Shown piece after piece: positions 27,991-37,758 of a stretch of DNA of 64,000 nt. The position numbers and the translations under genes were made by a program. Every line of letters starts with the position of its first letter. The stretch's first letter is position 1. Source of the DNA: JALORV01 sp963707445 (lineage in GTDB: Bacteria > Pseudomonadota > Gammaproteobacteria > Burkholderiales > Burkholderiaceae_F); assembly GCA_963707445.1 (NCBI GenBank), contig CAVPPW010000026.1, forward strand, positions 46,070-110,069, in the 5' to 3' direction. The notes under the pieces were generated by a model. It saw only the letters and a program-made list of their open reading frames with translations, ran no database searches and had not been told where the DNA came from.

Positions 27991-28821
27991 ATGACCACAT
28001 CCACGCTCGAAATCAGCATCCGCCATCGCGTCGCCGTCGTCTGGATGGCGCGCGAGACCGTGCGCAACGCGTTTAACGAAAGCTCGATCGCGGACCTTAC
28101 TGAGACCTTTCTGAAGCTCGGCAGCGATGCCGATGTGCGCGCGATCGTGCTCGGCGGCCGCGGCCCGGCGTTCTGCGCCGGCGCCGATCTCGCGTGGATG
28201 AAGCGCATGGCGGCGTTCGGGCCGGAAGAAAATCGCGCTGACGCGATGCGACTCGCGACGATGCTGCGGACGATCTACGAGTGCCCGAAGCCGGTGATTG
28301 CCCGCGTGCACGGCGATGCCTACGCAGGCGGCGTCGGCTTGGTGGCGGCCTGCGACATCTCTGTCGCGTCGATCGGCTCGACGTTCTGCCTCAGCGAAAC
28401 GCGACTCGGCCTGATTCCAGCAACGATCGGTCCCTATGTGATCCGGGCGATGGGCGCGAGCGCGGCGCGCCGCTACTTCCTGACCGCCGAAAAGTTCGAT
28501 GCCTCTGAGGCGTTTCGCATCGGCCTGGTGCACGATCTCGCGCCGCCGGCCGAGATCGACGCCCGGATCAACGAGCTGCTCGGGGCACTGATGCAGACCA
28601 GTGCCAGCGCGGTCGCGGAGGCGAAGCGGCTGGTGCGCGAACTGGCCGGCCGCCCGATCGATGATGCGCTGGTGGCCGACACCGCCGAGCGGATCGCAGC
28701 GATACGCGCCAGCGAGGATGGCCGTGAAGGCGTGCGGGCGTTTCTCGAAAAGCGCAAGCCGCGCTGGATGGTCGAGTACGAAGCGATGGCGGCGCAGGAT
28801 GACGATGATGAAGAGATGTAG
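27991..28821 (+). CDS. liuC: Methylglutaconyl-CoA hydratase / enoyl-CoA hydratase
   Basis: Crotonase-fold hydratase, 276 aa, intact. It has VRNAFNESSIADLTETFLKL, the oxyanion-hole segments GPAFCAGADLAWMKRM and HGDAYAGGVGLVAACD, FCLSETRLGLIPATIGPYV and EAFRIGLVHDL, which closely resemble LiuC-type methylglutaconyl-CoA hydratases. ATG 27991 (MTTSTLEISIRHRVAVVWM) is chosen from three in-frame starts because crotonases begin close to this strand. It hydrates 3-methylglutaconyl-CoA to HMG-CoA, next to MccB and MccA. Confidence 0.9.
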   Translation: MTTSTLEISIRHRVAVVWMARETVRNAFNESSIADLTETFLKLGSDADVRAIVLGGRGPAFCAGADLAWMKRMAAFGPEENRADAMRLATMLRTIYECPKPVIARVHGDAYAGGVGLVAACDISVASIGSTFCLSETRLGLIPATIGPYVIRAMGASAARRYFLTAEKFDASEAFRIGLVHDLAPPAEIDARINELLGALMQTSASAVAEAKRLVRELAGRPIDDALVADTAERIAAIRASEDGREGVRAFLEKRKPRWMVEYEAMAAQDDDDEEM

Positions 28822-28827
28822 TTTGAT

Positions 28828-28876
28828 CGGTCGAGATGTACGCGACCGCTGCGCGGTCGCACGTGCATCTCGACCG
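28828..28876 (+). terminator. Long hairpin after liuC
   Basis: Two arms of 22 and 24 bases (28828-28849 and 28853-28876) pair around a 3-base loop: eight pairs next to the loop (GCGACCGC/GCGGTCGC), a small asymmetric internal bulge, then eleven more (CGGTCGAGATG/CATCTCGACCG). It begins a few bases after the liuC stop. No T-run follows, so it may be a factor-dependent terminator or RNA-stabilising structure. Confidence 0.4.
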
Positions 28877-28973
28877 CTGAATTCAGCGGGTCGGGCTTCG
28901 GGCGGCCGGGCGCCCGACCCGGAGACAACGGCGACGGGCGACGGTCCCGCTCGCGGCGCGCTGGAGTAGTTCG

Positions 28974-29609
28974 ATGGATTCGCTCGATATCACGCAGCTC
29001 GTCGCGCTCGCGGCGGTGCTGGGTTTTGCGAGCGGCATACGGTTGTATGCGGTGCTGCTGATCGTCGGGCTGGTCGGCTACGCGGGGTGGGTGGAACTGC
29101 CGGCCGGCCTCGCGATCCTGCAGCATCCGGTCGTGCTGATCGCGGCGGGAGTGATGTTCGTGCTCGAGTTTGTCGCCGACAAGATTCCGGGCGTCGACAC
29201 GCTGTGGGACGGCATCCAGACCTTTATCCGCATTCCTGCCGGAGCGGCGCTGGCGGCGGGCGTGTTTGGCGCGATGGACAGTGCGGCGTGGACGACGGCG
29301 GCCGCGATTCTCGGCGGCTCGCTCGCCGCGACCAGTCACTTCACCAAAGCCGGCGCACGCGCAGCCGCCAATACGTCGCCCGAACCGTTGTCGAACGTGG
29401 CACTCTCGGTCGCCGAAGATCTCGCGGTCGGCGGCCTGCTGTGGCTGGTGCTGACCTATCCGTGGGTGGCGGCTGCGATCGTCGTAGTGGCGGTGCTGCT
29501 GGCGCTGTGGCTGCTGCCGAAGCTCTTCCGTTTCATCCGCCGCGTGCTGCGCACGCTCTTCGGACCGCCGGCGGTGCCGCCGGCGCCGACCGATGGCACG
29601 GCACGGTGA
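28974..29609 (+). CDS. DUF4126 membrane protein
   Basis: 211-aa membrane protein of the DUF4126 family: LVALAAVLGFASGIRLYAVL at the N-terminus, then ILQHPVVLIAAGVMFVLEFV, DKIPGVDTLWDGIQTFIRIP, GSLAATSHFTKAGARAAANT and SPEPLSNVALSVAEDL, followed by a final helix VAAAIVVVAVLLALWLLPKL and a short basic/Pro-rich tail. Glycine-rich helices suggest a small channel-like or scaffold role, but the function is unknown. It sits between liuC and liuD, possibly just an insertion in the cluster. Confidence 0.82.
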   Translation: MDSLDITQLVALAAVLGFASGIRLYAVLLIVGLVGYAGWVELPAGLAILQHPVVLIAAGVMFVLEFVADKIPGVDTLWDGIQTFIRIPAGAALAAGVFGAMDSAAWTTAAAILGGSLAATSHFTKAGARAAANTSPEPLSNVALSVAEDLAVGGLLWLVLTYPWVAAAIVVVAVLLALWLLPKLFRFIRRVLRTLFGPPAVPPAPTDGTAR

Positions 29610-29636
29610 TCGGTAGGCGTGACGATTTCTGCGACC

Positions 29637-31674
29637 ATGTTCCGAAAGATCCTGATTGCCAATCGCGGAGAGATCGCCTGCCGCGTCAATGCGACCGCGC
29701 GGCGACTCGGCGTGCGCACAGTCGCCGTGTACTCCGACGCGGACGCCGGCAGCCTGCATGTCGCGCTCGCCGACGAGGCGGTGCGGCTCGGGCCTGCGCC
29801 CGCGCGCGAAAGCTACCTCCGCGGCGACCTCATCCTGCAAGCCGCGCGGGACACCGGTGCCCAGGCGATCCACCCGGGCTACGGCTTCCTCTCCGAGAAC
29901 GAGTCGTTCGCGCAGGCCTGCGCCGACGCCGGCATCGCGTTCATCGGGCCGCCAGCCGTTCGCGATCCATGCGATGGGCAGCAAGAGCGAGGCCAAGGCG
30001 CTGATGGAACGCGCCAAGGTGCCGCTGGTTCCGGGCTACCACGGCGAGCAGCAGGAGCACCGGTTCCTGCAGGCGCAGGCCGACGCGATCGGCTATCCGG
30101 TGCTGATCAAGGCGAGCGCCGGCGGCGGCGGCAAGGGCATGCGCGTCGTCAAGGCCAGCGGCGACTTCGAAGCCGCGCTCGTCATCGTGCCAGCGCGAAG
30201 CCAAGGCCTCGTTCGGCGACGACCGCGTCCTGATCGAGAAGTACGTCGAGCGGCCGCGGCACGTCGAGATCCAGGTGTTCGCCGACGCATTCGCCAACGC
30301 GGTGTACCTGTTCGAGCGCGACTGCTCGGTGCAGCGCCGCCATCAGAAGGTGATCGAGGAGGCCCCGGCCCCGGGCATGACGCCGGAACGGCGCAGCGCG
30401 ATGGGCGAAGCGGCTGTCGCCGCCGCCAAGGCGGTCGGCTATGTCGGCGCCGGCACCGTCGAGTTCATCGCCGATCCCGCAGGGCAACTTCTTCTTCATG
30501 GAGATGAACACGCGACTGCAGGTCGAGCATCCGGTGACCGAGATGATCACCGGTCACGACTCTGGTCGAGTGGCAGTTGCGCGTGGCGGCCGGTGAGCCG
30601 TTGACCGCGATGCTGCCGAAATTGCAGGAATCGCTGGCGATCTCCGGCCATGCCTTCGAGGCGCGGGTGTACGCCGAGAACCCGGACGCCGGCTTCCTGC
30701 CGTCGATCGGGCGGCTCACGCACTATGCAACGCCGCAGCACGTTGCCTTCGCACGCAACGCGGATGGCGAACCGTTCCACCGGCCGGCGCCGGTCCGGAT
30801 CGATGCCGGCGTCCGCGCGGGTGACGAGATCACGCCGTACTACGATCCGATGATCGCCAAGCTGATCGTCTGGGGCGAGGATCGGCCGCAGGCTATCGCG
30901 CGCATGCGCGAAGCGCTCGCCGAGATGCACATCGTCGGCGTCGCGAACAACGTCGACTTTCTCACCCGCCTGTTCTCCAACGCCAGCTTCGCGCGCGGCG
31001 AGCTCGACACCGGCCTGATCGAACGCGAGCGCGAGCGGCTGTTCGCGCACGATGCGCACGAGGAGCGCGTCGGCAACGATCTGCTCGCCTTCGCGTGCGC
31101 GCGCGTGCTCGCCGACGAGGCCCGCGACGAGACGCATGATCCCTGGAGCAGTACGCATGGATGGCGGCTCAACACGACCTACACGCGTGCGCTGACGTTC
31201 CGCTCCGAGCGCGGCGTGCACGATGTCGAGCTCGAATACACGCGCACCGGTTACCGCTTCCACCATGCCGGCGCCGATGCCGAGCTCGCGCTCGCACGCG
31301 TCGAAGGCACTCGTCTGGCGTTGTTCTTCGGCGGACGCGCGCTGGCGGCGGACGTCGTGCGCCAGGACGACGAACTGCACGTGTTCTGGCGCGGCCGGCA
31401 TCGCGTCCTGACGCTGGTCGACGTCATCGCGATGTCGGGTAGGCATGAGGCCGGGGGCGGCCGCCTGACTGCGCCGATGCCTGGCAAGGTGATCGCAGTC
31501 AACACGCATGCAGGCGCGCGCGTGAATATCGGCACGCCGCTGCTGGTGATGGAGGCGATGAAAATGGAGCACACCATCGTCGCGCCGGCCGACGGCGTGG
31601 TGGCCGAGCTGCTCTACAGCGTCGGCGATCAGGTGGCCGAAGGCGCGGAGCTGGTGCGCTTCGAGGCCGAGTAG
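29637..31674 (+). CDS. liuD: Methylcrotonyl-CoA carboxylase biotin (alpha) subunit
   Basis: Biotin carboxylase plus biotin carrier, about 670 aa. The N-terminus FRKILIANRGEIACRV is family-typical; ATP-grasp motifs are IHPGYGFLSENESFA, LIKASAGGGGKGMRVV, FERDCSVQRRHQKVIEEAP and EMNTRLQVEHPVTEMI; the biotin Lys is in VMEAMKMEHTIVAPADG near the C-terminus. Indels near 29957, 30190, 30480 and 30560 break the biotin carboxylase part; 30,577-31,674 is intact. A GTG at 29619 is an alternative start. Works with the MccB-like subunit at 25.1 kb; the two are separated by four genes instead of being adjacent. Confidence 0.92.
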
Positions 31675-31687
31675 CTCGGAGCCACGC

Positions 31688-32651
31688 GTGGCGCTGCGCA
31701 TCGTGTTCTGCGCCCGCGAAGCGGCGGCACAGCGCTGGGGCGATGCACTAAGCGCAGCGCTGCGAGCAGCGTGCGGTGCCGGCCGACGTTTGGATCCGAC
31801 CGGCGGACCGCGAGCGTGCCGACCCATCCGCACCGCAGGCCGACATCGCGGTCGTCTGGCGGCCGCCGGCCGCACTGTTCGAGGAACAGCGCCGGCTGCA
31901 GGCGGTCTTCAACCTCGGGGCCGGCGTCGATGCGCTGCTGGCGTTGCCGACCCTGCCGCTGCAGGCGCAGATATTCCGCCTCGAGGACGCCGGCATGGCG
32001 CGAACGCTGACCGAGTACGTGCTCGCCGCTGTGCTGCGCGTGTACCGCAGGTTCGACCGGTATGCCTCGTCGCAGGCGGCCGGGCGCTGGCAGCCCGAGC
32101 CGTTGCCCGCGCGCGGCAGCTACACGATCGGCGTGCTCGGCCTCGGCGTGATCGGCGCGGCGATCGCCTCGGCTCTTGCGAGCCACGGCTTCGCGGTGCG
32201 CGGCCACGCGCGCACGCGCAAGCAGATCGACGGCGTCGACTGCCGCGCCGGCGAGGCCGAATTCGCCGGCTTCCTCGACGGCCTCGACGTGCTGGTCAGC
32301 ATCCTGCCTGCCACCGACGCGACCCGCGGCATGCTCGGCCACGAGGCGCTGTCGCGGCTCGCGCCGGGCGCGCACGTCATCAACGTCGGCCGAGGCTCGG
32401 CGCTGGTCGAGGGCGATCTGCTGATGTTGCTCGACACCGGGCAGCTCGCCGGCGCGACGCTCGACGTCTTCGCCACCGAGCCGCTGCCTCCCGATCACCC
32501 GTTCTGGCGACGGCGCGAGATCGTGATCACGCCGCACGTGTCGGCTGAGACCGAACTCGAACCGGCGATCGAACAGGTCGCCGACAAACTGGCCCGCTGG
32601 TCCCGCGGCGAGGCGGTCAGCGGCGGCGTCGATCGCGCCCGCGGCTACTGA
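31688..32651 (+). CDS. D-2-hydroxyacid dehydrogenase, glyoxylate/hydroxypyruvate reductase A-like
   Basis: NAD(P)-dependent reductase of about 320 aa. GTG 31688 starts ALRIVFCAREAAAQRW. Motifs: FNLGAGVDALL, the dinucleotide fold YTIGVLGLGVIGAAIASAL, VSILPATDATRGML, HVINVGRGSALVEGDLL (active-site Arg), ATLDVFATEPLPPDHPFW and ITPHVSAETE (catalytic His). These match GhrA. One indel near 31770 shifts the first 28 codons. The likely reaction is reduction of glyoxylate or hydroxypyruvate. Its 3' end overlaps the convergent gene by 7 bases. Confidence 0.88.
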
Positions 32652-33207
32652 GTGTCCGCTGCGAGCGTCACCCGGCTTCGCCCGGCGCGTGTCCCGCCTG
32701 CGCCTAGCCGGAACGCGATCTGTACCGCCACCGCCTCGGTCTCGCAGGTCTCGTCGGACAGGTTGGCGGCGAAGTATCTGACCTGCAGATAGTGCGCGAA
32801 TTCGTGCGCCAGCGACTCGTCGAGCGTGCGCCGCACGCGTCGGTAGTAGCCGGGATCGTCCGTCAGGTAGATCTCGTTGCGGGCGACCGACGTAGACATT
32901 CGCAAACCGCGGTGGACGGAAATGCCACTGCGACTCGACGGCGTCCTGGAACTGCTCGAGCGGCGTCGTGCTTTCGAGGTGGATCTGTCGGCAGCGGCTC
33001 ATCGGCACGGAGCGTCACGTTCATCTGGCGCGCCACCGATTTCGAGGATTTCGCGCGGATCCTGCTGCAGCCGCATCGTCGCGCGTGTCGTCGGCCACTG
33101 CCAGCGGCGCCAGCATGGCCAGGAGCGACGACGGCCCCGCCCGCCAGCGCGACTCGTGCGGTCGCGCGCGCGCTGCGCACGGCGGCATCGAAACTTGTGG
33201 CATGCAT
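32645..33207 (-). CDS. Putative secreted HExxH metallopeptidase-like protein
   Basis: Only - strand gene in the proteobacterial part. With indels corrected it reads: a short N-terminus with the hydrophobic stretch SLLAMLAPLAVA (signal-peptide-like), a central part with RCRQIHLESTTPLEQFQDAV, then ARNEIYLTDDPGYYRRV, TLDESLAHEFAHYLQVRYF and DETCETEAVAVQIAFRL. HEFAH is an HExxH zinc-binding motif followed at a fitting distance by acidic residues (ETEA). I do not know the family; the length is about 185 aa. The start is uncertain because three frames are involved before 32905. It faces the GhrA-like gene convergently. Confidence 0.55.
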
Positions 33208-33451
33208 CGCATCGTCTCCCGGCGGCCTGGGGCCATCGCAATGACCGCATGCTGGCGCGAGTGACGATCTGCCCGCGACTGCGCATTCCGCCGTCCCGCG
33301 CCGACAAATTCACGTCGTGCACGCCGGCGCGCCGCCGAGATTCCACGCATGTCGATGAAATCGCTATCGGAAAGATCGGCTTTCACCGATTTCCCAGCCG
33401 TCCGTCGACAAAGGCGCGCGCTAACATATCAGTTTCGCCGGAGGAAACTGA

Positions 33452-34361
33452 ATGACTCTCCCTGCTCGTGTCCGGCTCGTCGATGTCGGCCCACGCGACG
33501 GCCTGCAGAACGAAAAGCAGAACATTCCGGCCGACATCAAGATCGAGCTGGTCGATCGCCTGACGGCAGCCGGCTTTGGCGCCATCGAAGTCACGTCGTT
33601 CGTCTCGCCGAAGTGGGTGCCGCAGATGAGCGACGCCGCGGAAGTCATGGCGCGCATTCGGCGCAAGCCGGGTGTCACGTATTCGGTGCTGGTGCCGAAC
33701 ATGAAAGGCTTCGAAGGCGCGCTCGCGGCTCGACCCGATGAAGTCGTGGTCTTCGGCGCGGCCAGCGAGGCGTTCTCGCAGAAGAACATCAACTGCTCGA
33801 TCGCCGAGTCGATCGAGCGCTTCCGACCGGTTGCCGTCGCTGCGCGCTCGCACGGCATGCGCGTCCGCGGTGCGATCTCGTGTGCTCTTGGCTGCCCTTA
33901 CCAGGGTGAAGTGCAGCCCGCTGCAGTCGAGTACGTCGCGCGGCTGATGCGCGAAATCGGTGTCGAGCACGTCGGCGTCGCTGACACGATTGGCGTCGGA
34001 ACGCCCGGACCGGACCAAGCGAGCGATCGAGGCGGCCCTGAGGATCTACGACGTCGGCGACGTCTCGGGCCATTTTCACGATACCTACGGCATGGCGACC
34101 GCGAATGTCTACGCCAGCCTCGAACTCGGCATCTCGACCTTCGATACGAGCATCGCGGGACTCGGCGGCTGTCCGTATGCCAAAGGCGCGACCGGCAACG
34201 TCGCGACCGAAGACGTGCTCTATCTGCTGAACGGACTCGGCATCGAGACCGGAGTCGACTTCGCGCAGGCCGTCGCTACCGGCCAGTGGATCAGCGGCAT
34301 CCTGCAACGCAAGGCCTATTCGCGCGCCGGCAACGCCGTCACCGCGAAACTCGCGGCCTGA
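33452..34361 (+). CDS. liuE: Hydroxymethylglutaryl-CoA lyase
   Basis: Last step of leucine degradation: HMG-CoA to acetyl-CoA and acetoacetate. About 302 aa. DVGPRDGLQNEKQNIPA, EVTSFVSPKWVPQMSDA, metal ligands in GHFHDTYGMA, and the signature GLGGCPYAKGATGNVATEDV with the catalytic Cys are all present. One indel near 34005 (after ADTIGVGTP) breaks the frame. The start has GGAGG 9 bases upstream. Together with liuA-D it completes the leucine/isovalerate branch in this window. Confidence 0.94.
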
Positions 34362-34390
34362 TCTTCCTGCTTACCTGAAGTTGACGCGCT

Positions 34391-34412
34391 CGCTCGCCGC
34401 ATCTGGCGAGCG
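34391..34412 (+). terminator. Hairpin after HMG-CoA lyase gene
   Basis: A perfect 8-bp inverted repeat CGCTCGCC / GGCGAGCG (34391-34398 and 34405-34412) with a 6-base loop starts 29 bases after the HMG-CoA lyase stop. No clear T-run follows. It is the best terminator candidate before the pilin operon. The remaining bases up to 34644 hold no gene I can support; TCAGGAGAAGAA before 34645 is the pilin ribosome-binding site. Confidence 0.45.
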
Positions 34413-34644
34413 TTCACCGACACGACCGCTCGTCCGCGACTAGCGGTCGCGCGGCGACGCCGCCTGTCTTGCGGCCGCGAATCAAGCGCAATTCGCGCAA
34501 TTGCGGATCGCCGCACTCCGGAAAATTCAGAACAGCAAAACGGCGTCCGGCGTTCGCCGAAAGCCGTTCATCAGTTTCGTTTGAACGCGTGCCGCGCAAC
34601 GCCGATAGGTCACTCAGGCGCCGCGCACTGCGTCAGGAGAAGAA

Positions 34645-35076
34645 ATGTCGGTTAGCGTTTACCAACGGCAGCACCTGGCGCATCGGCCGGGCGCTCGCGG
34701 CTTCACGCTGATCGAACTCGTCGTCGTCATGGCGATCATCGCGATCCTCGCGGCGATCGCGATTCCGAACTACAGCGAATACATCGTGCGCTCGAACCGC
34801 TCGGCGGCGCAGTCGTTCATCGCGGACATCGCCAGCCGCCAGGCCCAATTTTTTCTCGATCGTCGCACCTTCGCCACGACGACTGATGCGCTGAACCTTG
34901 CGCTCTCGCCGGATCTCGCAGTCCGCTACGCGGTGGCCATCAACGTCGTCGCCGGACCGCCGCTCGGTTATACGGTCACCGCGACACCGATCGGTCCGCA
35001 GGCTCGCGACCGCTGCGGTGCACTGACGATCGACCAGGCCGGCAACAAGACGGCCGCCGAGACCCGCTGCTGGTAG
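34645..35076 (+). CDS. pilE: Type IV pilin-like protein (PilE)
   Basis: 143-aa prepilin. The leader ends in RPGARG and the mature protein would start with Phe of GFTLIELVVVMAIIAIL, with Glu5 conserved; PilD cleaves after Gly and N-methylates Phe. AAIAIPNYSEYIVRSNRSAA follows, as in minor pilin PilE. Cys residues near the C-terminus (DRCGALTIDQ and the terminal ETRCW) would form the D-region disulfide. First gene of a minor-pilin operon; its presence at the head rather than the tail is a variation on the Pseudomonas order. Confidence 0.88.
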   Translation: MSVSVYQRQHLAHRPGARGFTLIELVVVMAIIAILAAIAIPNYSEYIVRSNRSAAQSFIADIASRQAQFFLDRRTFATTTDALNLALSPDLAVRYAVAINVVAGPPLGYTVTATPIGPQARDRCGALTIDQAGNKTAAETRCW

Positions 35077-35084
35077 GAGACGCC

Positions 35085-35579
35085 ATGGCCGCCCCTGCCC
35101 CACTCAATCGACAGCCGCTGCGGATGCAGCGCGGCTTCACGCTGGTGGAAGCGGTCACCGTGATCGCGATCATGGCGATCCTGACCGGCGTCGGCAGCGC
35201 GAGCTTCGTGTGGCTCAACCAGTCCACCTCGATTCGCGGCGCGGCCTACGACCTCGTCGCCGATCTCGACTACGCGCGCAGCGAAGCCGTCAAGCGCAAC
35301 GACGACGTCACCGTGCAGCCGATCAACGCCGACTGGCGCCAGGGCTGGCAGGTCGTCACCGGCAACCAGGTGCTGCGTTCGCGCGATGCGCTCGGCGCGC
35401 AGATTGGATTCGCCAGCGCGCCCGCGACGCTGACCTTCGACGGCGGAGGCCGCGCGGCGCTCGCCACCGTGCGCAATTTCCAGATCTGCCCGCCGCAGGG
35501 CGCGTCAGTCCCGGGTCGGGTGGTCCGAATCGATCCCTCGGGCCTGTCGCGCTCGACGAGGACGGCATGCTCGGTCTGA
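35085..35579 (+). CDS. fimT: Type IV pilus minor pilin FimT/GspH-like
   Basis: 164-aa prepilin: basic leader, then GFTLVEAVTVIAIMAILTG and the GspH/FimT body ASFVWLNQSTSIRGAAYDLVADLDYARSEA (shown in parts of the family as 'L..ARSEAvkR'), followed by RDALGAQIGF and FDGGGRAAL. A Cys pair (ICPPQG and TACSV) closes the C-terminal region. FimT/FimU-type proteins belong to the pilus-priming tip complex, and FimT is implicated in DNA binding for uptake in some species. Overlaps pilV. Confidence 0.86.
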   Translation: MAAPAPLNRQPLRMQRGFTLVEAVTVIAIMAILTGVGSASFVWLNQSTSIRGAAYDLVADLDYARSEAVKRNDDVTVQPINADWRQGWQVVTGNQVLRSRDALGAQIGFASAPATLTFDGGGRAALATVRNFQICPPQGASVPGRVVRIDPSGLSRSTRTACSV

Positions 35580-36175
35580 TCATCATGTCGAAGCGCAACC
35601 TCGCCGCCGGCTTCGCGCTGGTCGAATCGATGGTCACGATCGTCGTGATCGCGTTCGGCCTGCTCGGCGTCGCCGGGCTCGTTTCACGTTCGTTCGTCAC
35701 CGAGGCCGAGGCGAACCAGCGGACGCAGGCGCAACTGCTGCTGCAGGACATGGTCACGCGCATGGAGGCCAATCGCGCCAATGTCGCCACCTACGTGACC
35801 GGCGACAACGGCATCACCGGCTATGTCGACGTCAACGGCAATCCGACGCTGTTGAGCTGCGATCCCGCCACGCCATTGGTCGACCGCGACCGCTGCGAGT
35901 GGGGCCAGATGATCGCCGGCACCGACGAGCGCATCAACGCGACCAACACGTCGATGCTGGTCGGCGCGATCGGATGCATCTACGAGATCGACGCCTTCAA
36001 CCGCGTCTACGCGATCTCGGTGTCCTGGCAGGGGCCGAGCTTGGCAAGTGATCCCGTCGCCGATCCGAACTTCGCCCCGTCCGGCTGCGGCCGTGGCCTG
36101 TACGGCAACGACGAGAGGCAGCGCCGGCTGGTGACGACGCTGCTGCGCATCGGCAACCTGAACCCCGCGCCGTGA
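35567..36175 (+). CDS. pilV: Type IV pilus minor pilin PilV
   Basis: About 200-aa prepilin. The cleavage/methylation site is AGFALVESMVTIVVIAFGLL; Ala replaces the usual Thr at mature position 2, while Glu5 is kept. The body has QAQLLLQDMVTRMEANRANV, typical of PilV, and Cys residues in LSCDPAT, DRCEWGQ and SGCGRGL. ATG 35567 is preferred (GAGG just upstream); 35585 is the alternative. It overlaps fimT by 13 bases, and the stop overlaps the GTG of pilW, showing tight coupling. Confidence 0.85.
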   Translation: MLGLIIMSKRNLAAGFALVESMVTIVVIAFGLLGVAGLVSRSFVTEAEANQRTQAQLLLQDMVTRMEANRANVATYVTGDNGITGYVDVNGNPTLLSCDPATPLVDRDRCEWGQMIAGTDERINATNTSMLVGAIGCIYEIDAFNRVYAISVSWQGPSLASDPVADPNFAPSGCGRGLYGNDERQRRLVTTLLRIGNLNPAP

Positions 36176-37201
36176 TCGCTTCATCCTCGCCCACACGCCT
36201 GCGCCGCAAGGTTGCCGGCTTCTCGCTGATCGAGCTGATGATCGCGATGACGATCGGCTTGATCCTGCTGACCGTGCTGGCGACGGTGTTCAGCCAGTCG
36301 ACCGCCGGGCGCAACGCGCTGGAGCGGATCACGCGCCTCACCGAGAACTCGCGCTTCGCCGCCGACGTGATCGGCGACGACATCCGCCATGCCGGCTTCT
36401 ACGGCAATTTCATGCCGCCGACGAACACGACGTTCCTCGATCCGTCGCCCTGCGACTGGGACGTGATCGACGTGACGCGGATCGGCTGGGATCCGAACCT
36501 GCCGGTGCCACGCTATCCGGCGCAGCTGCTGGGCTACGACGATCCGGGCCCCGGCGATGCCCGCGATCGCATGCCTCCCCGACCGCGTGCCCGGCACCGA
36601 CGTCCTCGTCATCCGCCGCGTGAGCGCGACCGCGATTAACGGCGCCGCGGCCGACGTGCGCAACGTCTATATCCAGGCTTCGCAATGCATCAACGATCCG
36701 GTGCTGCTGCGGGTGTCGAACACCGCCGCGCAATTTAACCTGCGCACCGCGGCGTGCGACAACACGGTGCTGGCGCCGGCACGGCGCTACTTCGCGCGCG
36801 TCTACTACGTGGCGAGCTGCAACGAGTGTTCGCCGTCGGACGGCATCCGCACGCTGCGCCGCTTCGAGTTCGTCGACGGTGCCGCACGCGTCGTGCCGCT
36901 GGCCGAGGGCGTCGAGGACTTCCAGATCGAATACGCCTTCGATACCAACAACGACGGCACGCCCGAGACGCTGCTGACCACCGTGACCGGCGGCACCACG
37001 CCGACCGCGTTCTGGAACAACGTCGTCGCGGTGCGCGTGCACCTGCTGCTGCGCAGTACTGAGCAGGGTGGGACCACCTCGCCCGCCGTCTACGACCTCG
37101 GACCTGGGCACAACGCCGTGACTTGCCCGGCCAACTTCAAGTGTCGGCTCCTGTCCGCGATGCTGCGGCTCAACAACGTCGCCGGACGCCGGGAGGACTG
37201 A
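36172..37201 (+). CDS. pilW: Type IV pilus assembly protein PilW
   Basis: Minor pilin of about 340 aa. The prepilin site is AGFSLIELMIAMTIGLILL; then FSQSTAGRNALERITRLTEN and FAADVIGDDIRHAGFYGNF are PilW hallmarks. One indel near 36565 shifts the frame; the rest runs from VPGTDVLVIRRVSATAING through EDFQIEYAFDTNNDGTPETL to NNVAGRRED. The GTG start overlaps the pilV stop. The TNNDGT loop looks like a possible Ca/turn element. Part of the PilVWXY1 tip complex that initiates pilus assembly. Confidence 0.86.
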
Positions 37202-37758
37202 TGCATTCCCGGTCGCAGCAGCGCGGCGCCGCACTGATCGTCGCGATCATCTTCCTGCTCCTGCTGTCGACGCTGGCGCTGACGGGCCTGCGCGCCAGCA
37301 CGACCAACGTCACGATCGTCGGCAACATGCAGGCGCGGCAGGAAGTGATTTCGACCGCGCAGATGCTGATCGAGCAGACCATCAGCACCGATGAGTTCGC
37401 CCGCAATCCGCAGGGCGTGTTCCAGGCCGCTCATGTCGACAGCGACTTCAACGGCGACGGCTCGACCGACGCGGTCGCCACACTGGCGGTTGCGCCGGTG
37501 TGCCTGCGTGCGCGAGTCGTCGCGATCGACGATCTCGACCCCGAAAACCAACAGGACGCCGGCTGCTTTGCCAGCGCGGCGCTAGCGAATCCCGGGTTCG
37601 TCCCGGCCGGCGGCGGGCCGGCTGGGTCGCTCTGCGCGGATACCGAGTGGCACATCAGCTCGCGGGCAACCGACGCGCGCACCGGTGCCGCTATCACCCT
37701 CAATCAGGGCGTGACGATGCGTACCGCCGTGGTTGGACTCAACACGGTGTGCCAATGA
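37201..37758 (+). CDS. pilX: Type IV pilus assembly protein PilX
   Basis: 185-aa minor pilin. It begins HSRSQQRGAALIVAIIFLLL, where the short leader with RGAALI and the missing Glu5 are usual for PilX-type proteins. LSTLALTGLRASTTNVTIVG and NMQARQEVISTAQMLIEQ follow, as in the family. A Ca-loop-like DSDFNGDGSTD occurs at about residue 80. ATG 37201 overlaps the pilW stop by one base; its own stop overlaps the pilY1 start (ATGA). Confidence 0.85.
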   Translation: MHSRSQQRGAALIVAIIFLLLLSTLALTGLRASTTNVTIVGNMQARQEVISTAQMLIEQTISTDEFARNPQGVFQAAHVDSDFNGDGSTDAVATLAVAPVCLRARVVAIDDLDPENQQDAGCFASAALANPGFVPAGGGPAGSLCADTEWHISSRATDARTGAAITLNQGVTMRTAVVGLNTVCQ

